A stretch of DNA of 64,000 nt, taken from assembly GCF_000315625.1 (NCBI RefSeq), contig NW_005434604.1:197643-261642 (forward strand), read 5' to 3'. The notes under the pieces are model-generated. The model had not been told where the DNA came from, searched no databases, and worked only from the letters and a program-made list of their open reading frames with translations. The DNA is from Guillardia theta CCMP2712 (taxonomy: Eukaryota; Cryptophyceae; Pyrenomonadales; Geminigeraceae). Of this stretch, positions 55,488-64,000 are shown piece after piece. A program made the position numbers and the translations under genes. The number at the start of each line of letters is the position of its first letter. Within the stretch, counting starts at the first letter, position 1.

Positions 55488-58305
55488 ATGGACAACTTCG
55501 TTGATTTGCCTATGATGAGGGAGGAGAAGGGGAGGGAAGGAGGACGAGAGAAGGACCGAGGCAAGCAGGAAGAGGAGGAACGACAAGACGATCGGGTCAA
55601 ACCAGCCCTCCCATACTCACAATACATAGCTGACTCGAGGATCGGGATGAAGAATTTTCCCAACAGTGATCCGAAGGGTTTTGCGAGGATGAGCCGGATC
55701 GACAACGAAATCAACGAGATAGCAGGCTTGAGCGGTTCATCCAAGCCAAACGCTGAGAACAAGATGATCTCTTGGTCCCCCGACCATGTTGGAATTGCAA
55801 ATGGGAATGATTTTCTCTCAAACGTCGAAAGCGAGGTCATTGATGGACCACTGCTGATGTCCGCCAGAGGCTTCGATACTCCGACCATGCCCAGCAAAGG
55901 AAGCACGAAAAAGATGTCAAAGTCTCGTTCTCTCCGTTCAACGAGCCGCGGACGTTCTGTGTCTCCTAACAACGATCGCAAGCCCAGGCTTCACAGAGCG
56001 GATCCGTATGGGTTTTCTTATGCAAATTCTTACAACCTCCAAAAGCAGGAGAACGAGATCCTTGTTTCCAGGCTGAAGAAAGCATTCGGACTGCTGCAAG
56101 AGCTGCGGAGCTACAACTTTCATCTATCAAGTGAGATCCGAAACCTTGAACACTCCATGGCAGAACAGACCAGCATTATAGAGAAGCGGGATCGCAGGAT
56201 ATTTGACCTTGAGGAGAGGTGAGCTATGATCAGTTTTGAGACACCTTCAGCCTTGACATGTGTTTGCTCTTCAGAGAAGCGAAACTCGCCGACAAGATAG
56301 ACAAGCTGTCAAGGAGCGGTGAGCTGATGGTGAGGGAGGTTGAGAACGAAAAGACCAAGTGTGCATGCCTGGAAAAAGAAATCTCCTGGATGACCGAGCA
56401 CTATCAGAACAGACACAAAGAGCTGGAGGAGCAGCTCGGGGCTGCAAATCAACAGAGACGGGAAGAGAGCGCACAATTGACGATCGAGAAGGCTGAGCTA
56501 ATGAAGTCCTTGAACGGATACGAGTCAAGGATGTCAAAGCTTGAGAATGAAATCCTGGTGTGCAAGGAGACGATTGCGAGGAAAGACGTGGAGATGTCAC
56601 AGCAGGTGAAGGCAGCGCAGGCGGAGAGGAAGCAATGCGATCAGGAGGCCGAGGAGCTCAGAAGGAAGCTGCAGAGGCAGATCGAAGATCTGCTGGACCT
56701 CAAAGTGCGATACGATGAGCTCGAGAGCAAATCGAAGGAGGAGGTCGAAGCCCTGTCATTGGAACTGAGAGAAGAGAGGCAGCTCGTCGTCAGGTTCTCT
56801 CCTTGCTCCGTCTGCGAGTCTTCTCAGTCTCGTTCACTCAGGCTCGAGGAGCAGCTCCGCGATGTCCCCCCTTGCCTCGACCGTTGGACTGTCGTTGACG
56901 CTGCTCCAGGCTCTCTTCGAAGCCGGACGAGGAGCTGAAGATTTTCAGAAGGAGCTCACTGAGGTCTGCTGGAGCTTGTGGTGCATCTTTGACGCCCTGT
57001 CAGATCCGCAGCCTGTTGCTTGCCGAGAGGAAGGAGAGCGTCAGGATGCAGGAGGAGTCGCAGGCGGTGATGAGCAAGCTCAACGAAGAGATCTCGAACT
57101 TGAGACATTCGCTGGATATCCGGGAGAATACGGTGAAAGCGAGGGACGCTGAGATCGGTAGTCGCTCGTTAAGATCCTGTGAGGTCCTTGTGGCTGACAC
57201 CTGGGTCCGCACGAGCAGAGCAGCAGCAGAGCAGGACGAGGAGCCTATGGGAGGACTTGTCCTCTCTGCAGAAGGAGCTGAGCCGGACTCAGGGTGAGAA
57301 GGCGAATGTGCAGGTAAAGCTCTGACGTGCTGGCTGCGATGGGGGATGTAAGTATGGTCGTAGCGGGAGCTGAAGAATCTCCAGACGGAGGTGAAGGCGA
57401 TTCAGATGACGGCGAGCATGTGGGAGGTTTGGGAAGTCAAGTTGCTGTCCCTGGAGCTGATGAGAGGAGCAGAAGAAAGCACTCCTAGCTGAGAAAGCTC
57501 TGGCAGTGCACCAGCACGAGTCGAACACGTCGATAGAGATCCAGAAAGACATGCAGCAGGTGAGAGCGAAGAGATGTCAGTTGCGACAGACCTCTTGACC
57601 TCCAGATCAGACGACCACGACTGAACTGCAGCGAGCCCTGACGTCAGCAGCTCAGAGCAGGTGACCCTCCATGATGAAAGGTCAATGTGAGGACGAGCGT
57701 GACCATGTCAGCAGGAGGGAGCTGGACGAGGCAAAGAAGCAGATCGAAATCCTGAATGCTGACCTGAAGGAAGAGGAGGGAGGGAGAGGGCGGATGTGGT
57801 CCCTGATGCTAGTGCACAGGCGTCTCATAAGCTGTTGGAGCAGTATCGGAGGATATCGAGTGGTTTGCAGAAGGTCAGAGCGATCGATGCTTGCAGAGAC
57901 TGACCTTGCCTGCTCCAAGTACGACGAAGAGTCTTTCAGCAAGTACCCCAGCAGTCATCGAGGAGCTTTCGGATCCAGGGAAGTCAGCGCGGACAGTCCG
58001 CTGGGAAGGAGCGTCGACTCCAAGTATTTGACAAGCTCCTCTTGCCAGCTGGCAGGTCAGCTCAAGAGCCTAAGCTTGTCAAAGTTTGCCATGGTGACGT
58101 GTTGAAAGAAGAAAGCCCCCGGCTGAATGAGCGATCTCGAGATCGGATGCTGGAGACGAGGCCCGTGAGTGCCAAGGAGATCCTCGAGAGGGCGAGAGCC
58201 TCCCTGCTGGAGGTCAGCTGCTGCCTTGCTCTTGAGCCTTCTCGTGACACGTACTACCTGACAGGAGATTTGAAAACTTCGAGACCATCTATTCCGTCTT
58301 CTTGA
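55488..58305 (+). CDS. Long coiled-coil protein
   Basis: A structural-type protein of unknown family. The start is taken as MDNFVDLPMM at 55488. The first exon continues through a charged stretch, SQYIADSRIGMKNFPNSDPK, a Ser/Arg-rich basic patch (KSRSLRSTSRGRSVSPNN) and a helix (NEILVSRLKKAFGLLQELR) to a donor at 56221. The next exon (from about 56274) is a heptad-rich coiled coil: KLADKIDKLSRSGELMV, LEKEISWMTEHYQNRHKELE and AELMKSLNGYESRMSKLENE. Later exons continue it (IRSLLLAERKESVRMQEE and MSKLNEEISNLRHSLDIREN). The last exon ends KTSRPSIPSS at 58305. Exon borders after 56780 were not all resolved. Such proteins are often cytoskeletal or centriolar, but nothing here proves that. Confidence 0.7.
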
Positions 58306-58590
58306 TAAAATCTCCTCTTGCCTTGCCTTGCCCTTATCCCTCCAACTCACTGAGTTCGGGTTAAAGAGTCTGCCTTCACGGTTGCTGGTCAAATTCAAAA
58401 AGTTACACGCCAGGCACACCTCAGTATTCATTTGATGGTTTCGAAAATATTTCGCTAAATGATACGTTTTCGGAAAGTTTCGACAACAATTTTGGCTCAC
58501 TGGTAGTTAACATGCCGGAGTAGTCGGGGGAGGGGGAGGGAGGGACGCGCGAGAGGAGGAGGAAGAGAGCTGAGAGGGAGGGGAGACGCC

Positions 58591-61035
58591 ATGATGAGCA
58601 GGGGGCAGATGCTCCAACAGTTAAGCACAGGCGACTCATCGCTCTTGATGCAGCGCCTTCGCGATCCCGCATGGTCCGTTCGTCTCCATGCCGTTCGCTC
58701 CCTCGCAGGCTCAGCAGACGCTTCTTCTGCTCTGTCAATGGCGCTGGAGCTGCTGGGTGATGAGGACGCGGCTGTCAGGGTCGCATCTGTCAAGGCAGTG
58801 GAGACAATCTTCATGCGGACAGGAAGATTGGAGGGAGTAGAGAAAGAGGCTACAAGACGGTTGCTGGAGATGACGGGCGACAGAGAAGAACATGTTAGAT
58901 CGAAGGCTTCAAATGCTCTTCAGAACATCCTCACGTTGACATGCGACAATCCTAGTTTGATAACAAGTCTCTTCTGTGCGGTGCAGAACGAAGAAGAATC
59001 AGCTGTGTTGAAGAGAGTTGTGCAATCCATGTTTGCAGATCAGACTCTATCATCAAAGAACCTTGCAGACACTTTGAACTCTGTCTTTGACAACCCGGAA
59101 GCATCTGAAGTGACCAGAATCCTCACGGCAGAGATGTCGACCATGCTTGCATTGTGGAAGATGATGAGAGTGAAGGAGGACGATCTAAGGTTGGTCTCCG
59201 TGAAGAGCAGGTGCAAGTACACCCGTTCAATAGTTCTGGAGCTCTTGATATGGCGGAATGATCGAAATCCAAGTGAGTTTCGTGAGGAGTATATTCAAGA
59301 CCTTCTTGGGATGTGCCTGCGCTGTTACGACATCGCCAACATCATGCACGTTGTGACCTGGTTATCAAACCATTCGTTCTATCTCGATTTCATGCTGGAG
59401 TTCGTAGTAGAGATACTCAAAGAGGGTTGCAAGTTTGGGGGAGACCGATTCGAAGAGCTTGTTCAAGTGTGTGCAAGATATCTGTCAGCCTTTGACCAGT
59501 TGAGATTGTGGCAGCTATCTCAGAGTTCCTCGCACTTGCCCGATCATGTTGTTGTTGTGTTGAAAAAACTCTCAGAGGAGGTGGCAGGCGATCTGGATCT
59601 GCTGATCTCACATCTAGAACGGAGTGACTTCTACCTAAGACTGAACGCTCTCTGTCAGGTTCGGCGCGAGTACGCGCGTAGAGGACTCGTGCTGGTTGAC
59701 AAGAAAGTTTTCAAGGACTGCAGTCCGCAGTACTCGAGAAGCAACAACTGTGTTCTTGACGTTGTGCGATGGGCCCTGCGGCTTCAGGACGACACGATGC
59801 TCCTAAGGCGAAAGTTTGACCTGCTACCGGACGATGAGATCAAGTTGGAGGACGAGGAGGTCTGGAGTCGGATGGAACTTTCACTGGACTGTAACATTTG
59901 TATCATAGACGGGTTGACCCTGAGGATGGTAAGAGGTGGCTCAAAGTATTCACAGACAATATTTGTCGCTGTCATGAACGGGCATGCCTACGGGGTAGAG
60001 GAAGAAGTCGCTTGGGACTTGCTGTCTGCTCCTTCAGAATGCGATGAAAGGCTGACCCGCCTCTACGAGCTCCTGCTCCGTATGACTGCGAGTGAGGATT
60101 CCTTATTTCTGTTTGCGAGCTCGGTGTTGGCAGAAGTTGTAGTTCAAGGTGATGTGGATCTGACTACTCGGGTCCTAGGGGTTTGCAGAGAGAAGCAGCA
60201 AGACAACAGGTGGTTGCGAAGTGCCGTCAACTTGCTCGCCAGCCTCGCTCCTCTCAATCATGTTCCTTCCTTGAAGTTTTTGGTGTCTATACTGTCGTCA
60301 GCCACTGACGATGACCTTTGCAACATGATCCTTGTAACCGTCGGACTTCTCACAGACAAGCGATGCGACTCTGAGATTCTCTACGAGCTCTTGAAGAGAT
60401 TGATCATATTGAGAATGCGATTGGGGCACCTGAAAAGCTTTGAGTGGACCCTTTGTAGGCTTGTAGACGCACTCAGAGGCTCAGACAGGAAGGCACGGGA
60501 GGTCAACAGACACTTGGCGGCTGCAAGCTTCAAGCGTTGGTCTCAAGAGATCACTGATATGAAGGCAACCACACAAGTCAATTCCAGCAGCAAGAGAGAA
60601 GCCCAGACCAGGCCGGACTCTGCTGATACAGAAGCTGCAGGTGTCGGAGCATCTGCTGTGGATGATTTGTATGCTATGCTACTCTCGAAGAACTTTGACA
60701 TCACTGATCGCTCGTTGAAAAACTTCAAATTGGATGCTGATCTTGACAAGAAAAGAGAAGTTCTTGCCCGAATGTTTGAGAAGCTCAAGCCTGACGACTA
60801 CAGAATGACAAAGATTGCTGTCGACGAATTGGATCATTCTGATTCGCAGATCAGAGAAATAGCGGTATCGGCGTTGGAGAAAGTGAACGAATCTCACAAA
60901 ATTGCCATTCTGACAAAACTTGTCAGTATGCTCAAAAGCAAGCATGCTTGTTTCCAGAATTTTGCTGCTACACATTTGAAGAGACAAAGCTATAAGCAAT
61001 ACCCCTTCATCCACTACGCCTTGAAAGAGGTTTGA
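58591..61035 (+). CDS. HEAT-repeat protein, intronless
   Basis: A single open frame of 814 codons starts ATGATG (MMSRGQMLQQLSTGDSS). The N-terminal third has clear HEAT-type helical pairs: LLMQRLRDPAWSVRLHAVRS, LGDEDAAVRVASVKAVETI and MTGDREEHVRSKASNALQNI. The middle is all-helical and leucine-rich (FVVEILKEGCKFGGDRFEEL, LLRMTASEDSLFLFASSVLA), and the C-terminus again looks HEAT-like (VDELDHSDSQIREIAVSALE). No catalytic motif is visible. Such proteins usually act as scaffolds or adaptors, and I cannot name a family. The absence of introns over 2.4 kb is unusual beside neighbours with introns every 50-150 bp. Start supported by a purine-rich leader and two adjacent ATGs at 58591 and 58594. Confidence 0.85.
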   Translation: MMSRGQMLQQLSTGDSSLLMQRLRDPAWSVRLHAVRSLAGSADASSALSMALELLGDEDAAVRVASVKAVETIFMRTGRLEGVEKEATRRLLEMTGDREEHVRSKASNALQNILTLTCDNPSLITSLFCAVQNEEESAVLKRVVQSMFADQTLSSKNLADTLNSVFDNPEASEVTRILTAEMSTMLALWKMMRVKEDDLRLVSVKSRCKYTRSIVLELLIWRNDRNPSEFREEYIQDLLGMCLRCYDIANIMHVVTWLSNHSFYLDFMLEFVVEILKEGCKFGGDRFEELVQVCARYLSAFDQLRLWQLSQSSSHLPDHVVVVLKKLSEEVAGDLDLLISHLERSDFYLRLNALCQVRREYARRGLVLVDKKVFKDCSPQYSRSNNCVLDVVRWALRLQDDTMLLRRKFDLLPDDEIKLEDEEVWSRMELSLDCNICIIDGLTLRMVRGGSKYSQTIFVAVMNGHAYGVEEEVAWDLLSAPSECDERLTRLYELLLRMTASEDSLFLFASSVLAEVVVQGDVDLTTRVLGVCREKQQDNRWLRSAVNLLASLAPLNHVPSLKFLVSILSSATDDDLCNMILVTVGLLTDKRCDSEILYELLKRLIILRMRLGHLKSFEWTLCRLVDALRGSDRKAREVNRHLAAASFKRWSQEITDMKATTQVNSSSKREAQTRPDSADTEAAGVGASAVDDLYAMLLSKNFDITDRSLKNFKLDADLDKKREVLARMFEKLKPDDYRMTKIAVDELDHSDSQIREIAVSALEKVNESHKIAILTKLVSMLKSKHACFQNFAATHLKRQSYKQYPFIHYALKEV

Positions 61036-61557
61036 TGTCAACTTGAGAAAGCGTTGACATGTTAATAGTTTGAACAGCATTTATCTTCAACACCTCCCAC
61101 AAACCAGGAAAAAGCTAAGACTGCGACTAGAGATGTTTGCGCTGTAACTTCAAGCTCCCATGTAACGAAAGGTGTCAAGAATCTCCTGTGAATTGAGATT
61201 GACTCCTTTTGGTTCGCAGCCGAGGTGCGATCATTTTCAAGGATCGGGAAGGCGCTTGACGCAGCAAAACTCAACACGATTTCGAATTTTTCATTGCATG
61301 AGTCATCGTATGACTCTGTACCTGTAAATGACACTTCTGTACACATGTAATACATTGCCCCAAAGAATAAACATTGTGTTGTAGATGGTCTTCTAGTTGC
61401 TATGACTGTCTTGTGTGATTAAGACACCATTGAAGGAGTCCAGAAATTGCCTCATTGTCCCCACTTTCACCTCTGGGGATGAATGTCTAGCATGCATTAC
61501 TGCAATTCACTCAAACTTCAGTCCTCAACGTTTTGGAGAAGCAGGTAAATTGCAGAT
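61036..61557. other. Convergent intergenic region
   Basis: About 520 bases between the HEAT-repeat gene (+) and the GON4-like gene (-). Only short frames are open. No repeat or RNA gene is visible. Confidence 0.5.
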
Positions 61558-64000
61558 TCACGTATGTCCATCTTCTCGTCCCCTTTCTTTGACTAAATCA
61601 GTCAAGCTGCCTTGCAAATCAATTGCTCCTGGCCGAATCGCAAAAGCTTCAGAAGAATTCTCTGCGGATTGATCCCCTATAAGGCTTAGCCTTGTCCTGT
61701 AGTGTTCTTCAAAAGGTGGGAGACTAGCTAAGTTTGAATTTTCTAACTGTTGAGGAAACTCTGCAAAGCTGTTTGAACATTGAAAATCGCTGAGCAGTGA
61801 ACGATTTCTCTGCAATACCGGATCTTGTGCTACATCGTCGTCTTCACTACTTGACATGTTTTCATGTTCGTACTGATCTGGCATGGGAATGTTCCCTTGC
61901 ACATTTGTACCTCTTTTTAAGATATCTGGATCATCAGTTCCGATATTTCTTGCAGATTTTCTTTTGTTTGGACTGCTTGCTTGGAAATAGGCATTGATTT
62001 CCGGTTTGCTTCGAGTTTTCTTGGATTTTGTAGTGCCTTGATTGAATACAGGATTGTCTGCTTTAGCTGCAGCTGATGAAGCTTTCTTGCACATCTTTTC
62101 ATATGCTTTTCGTAGCTCGCCTTCAGTGCGATTAAGAATCACCTGACCAAAAATCGTCAGAAACGAAATTCATTGCAGTAACAAAACCTTTTCGGATATC
62201 AAGTCAAATCTCTTTCCATAGTATTGCACTCCCTTTTGGAGCAGATGATTCTCTTGTTCAGTAAATTCTTTGGTACGATTCAACTTCCACTCCTTAATCT
62301 CGTTGTTCGCTTCATCCCTCCTTGTCAATTTCCGAAACCACTTCTTGATTTCATCTGCAGTCTACGTACAGTCAGACTTCAGCAGATTGATTCAATAAAG
62401 ATATACTTTTGTTGGCAATACCCATTTCTGTATTTTTTCCCAGTCTGTTTCGTATCTTTTCAGCCCGGTGAGAAGTAAGCTCGTTTCTGCATTTGTGAAT
62501 CCGCGCTGTTCGACAGGCTCCTTAACCGCTTTTGGGACCATAAGCTTCACATCAGGATTGAAGTGACTGGATATTTGAATTCAGGATCCTAAAGACGGAG
62601 AAATCATGAAAGCATCCATCATACCTATCAAACATTTTCAAGATGTCTTGGGCTGTTTCGAATGCATTCATGTTTCTGGTTGAGCCTATCTCTCAAAGGT
62701 TACTAATGGTCATCCATCTGGCTTGACATAACCTTGATCATTCCTACTCTCTCCACTACATCGTTCTGAAACATCCTGTAGAAGTTTGGGGACCAGATGA
62801 ATTCCAGGTATTTTGAAAAAGCTGAATCGCGAATTTTGCCGAATTTGCATGCTCTGCGCCGAAGTTGTACTCGGTGCTATTGCAAATAAATTCAATCAGA
62901 CTTCACTCTCAAACTCATTACCTATCGTATATTCAATCAAGTGTTGGACTGCCTTATCCTGCAATTTTCCCATTTCAGTGGTCACTTCCCAAACTCTGTA
63001 CATCTCTGCAAGGCCATCATACCTGCACCCAGGTACAAGTCAGGATCGACAATTCCTAAGGCATACCAAAGATGAACTTACAAATCTTTGATAATCTGAG
63101 CATTTGATTTTCTATTTTCAGTATCGCAGCAATTGACAACATACTGTTGTGCTGCGAGCTGAAAGTATATTCTCATTTGGCATTGCAGTTGGAGAAATTG
63201 TTCTCGGGAAAACAATGAATTCGAAAAAAAATCCATCTCTGATTTGCCTTCTGTTTCATCTGTAGCCTTGTCTCTGGACCCTCTCTTCCGCTTGCGCTTC
63301 GGCCGGTCGTCGATTAGAGTTGGATCGCTAGACGCACCAAGCTCTGTTGTTGCAGCAACAGCAGATTCTTCCTCGAGCAATGCATTGAGTTCATGCTGAG
63401 AGACACTGATCTGCGCAAGTGAATCTATGATCAGAACAGTCTAAATATATCATCCATGTTACTTACAGGATGTTTTGGGTCCTCTAAATTGCCGTCATTT
63501 CCTTCAACATCAGGTACCTTGTTAACACAAATTACACACAGATATGGCAGGGCTTATGCTCACAAAGTCTTCATCGTCTTCATCTTCGTCATCCTCTGGT
63601 TCTGCTTGTCCCCATGCAACTGCAAGCAAACGACGGTACTCATCATTGGTGAAAGCATTGCCCTGCAATTTGAAGTTATGAAAGAGCAAAGCCGAACAGC
63701 ATCACATTCAAATCGCCCTTCTCGCTGGATGGCGACAAAGGATCTAGCGCTTTCTCGGCCCTGGCATTAACATTTGAGGGTTCATCAACCTCTCACATTC
63801 TTGACTCGTCCCGCACCTGTCTAGCTCCATGTCGGCTTCTGTCCATAGCTCGTCTGGAAGGCGCAAACGAGTTCTGGTTCTTCGGCTGATCAAGTCCGGG
63901 GATCTGTCTGATGGTATTGCTCTCTTAGAAAAGTTCTTCTTTTTCTTGGCTACAGAGCAAGTAGTGTTAGCGATGAGAGTAGTGGGCGTTGACACCTACA
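61558..64000 (-). CDS. GON4L: GON4-like nuclear protein with two SANT-like domains (5' part outside window)
   Basis: Probably a chromatin or transcription regulator. Exons from the right edge contain DLISRRTRTRLRLPDELW, then FTNDEYRRLLAVAWGQ with an acidic run (EDDEDEDDEDF), VSQHELNALLEEE, a basic patch (RPKRKRKRGSRD) and FSREQFLQLQCQMRIYFQL. This order resembles GON4L proteins (acidic stretch, VSxxELN motif, then a Gln-rich helical region). Further exons have FFKIPGIHLVPKLLQDV, then two SANT/Myb-like units: FTNAETSLLLTGLKRYETDW, and EFTEQENHLLQKGVQYYGKR followed by VILNRTEGELRKAYEKM. The last exon (62142-61558) is polar and acidic. Introns are 45-60 nt. The 5' end is cut off: the open frame at 63995 has no ATG and continues past the window. 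The GON4L assignment rests on motif order by eye. Confidence 0.75.

Noticed and set aside
1-64000. tRNA, rRNA, CRISPR array, bacterial operons or phage genes
   Set aside because: None seen by eye; the short-intron gene structure is eukaryotic throughout. A covariance-model scan would be needed to exclude small RNA genes.

Overview
The window looks like nuclear DNA of a microbial eukaryotic alga with a secondary plastid. Nearly all genes are cut by very short introns (about 41-70 nt, GT..AG, sometimes with a CTAAC-like branch site). Gene order alternates between strands and 3' ends are tightly packed. One gene (34664-36458) encodes a PsbP-type thylakoid-lumen protein with a signal peptide, an F-containing transit junction and a twin-arginine lumen signal. 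The intron style, GC content and targeting signals suggest a cryptophyte such as Guillardia theta. That is an inference, not something the sequence proves.

Layout from left to right: an unrecognised multi-exon gene (+, about 552-1854); long-chain acyl-CoA synthetase (-, 2617-5150, 10 exons whose lengths sum to an exact frame); a 2.3-kb spacer with dispersed repeats; a P4-type ATPase lipid flippase (+, 7489-12748); a RING-H2 protein (-, 13057-15286); a 2-kb repeat-rich spacer; a giant bridge-like lipid-transfer protein of the BLTP1/Csf1/tweek family (-, 17370-29070) with a 9.7-kb uninterrupted exon; a secreted acidic protein of unknown family (+, 29732-30871); a class II CPD photolyase with an unusual C-terminal tail (+, ends 33900); the PsbP-like lumen protein (+, ends 36458); a UBE2T-like ubiquitin-conjugating enzyme (-, 36605-37903); a 3.1-kb spacer with a 327-bp near-identical duplication; a DHCR24/DIMINUTO-like FAD oxidoreductase (+, 41047-43238) facing a JmjC/cupin oxygenase (-, 43251-45615), with 12 nt between the stop codons; two unrecognised membrane-protein genes (+ 46890-48595 and - 48822-50808); a coiled-coil gene (+, 51425-53171); a putatively N-myristoylated TPR-like protein (-, 53293-55094); a long coiled-coil gene (+, 55488-58305); an intronless HEAT-repeat gene (+, 58591-61035); and a GON4-like SANT-domain nuclear protein that runs off the right edge (-, 61558 to beyond 64000).

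Several genes act on lipids: fatty-acid activation, phospholipid flipping, bulk lipid transport and possibly sterol reduction. Two act in DNA repair: photolyase and the UBE2T-like E2. These genes are not an operon and the co-location may be chance.

Non-coding DNA has its own vocabulary. A 28-29-bp TAACTTAACTTTGAGTAAA motif occurs four times next to GC-rich palindromes. Blocks packed with GGGG runs carry a GTACCGGTACT palindrome in two of the blocks and at the left edge. There are also several purine/pyrimidine microsatellites. I see no tRNA, rRNA, CRISPR array or clear transposase. Exon boundaries were read by eye from splice signals and frame continuity.
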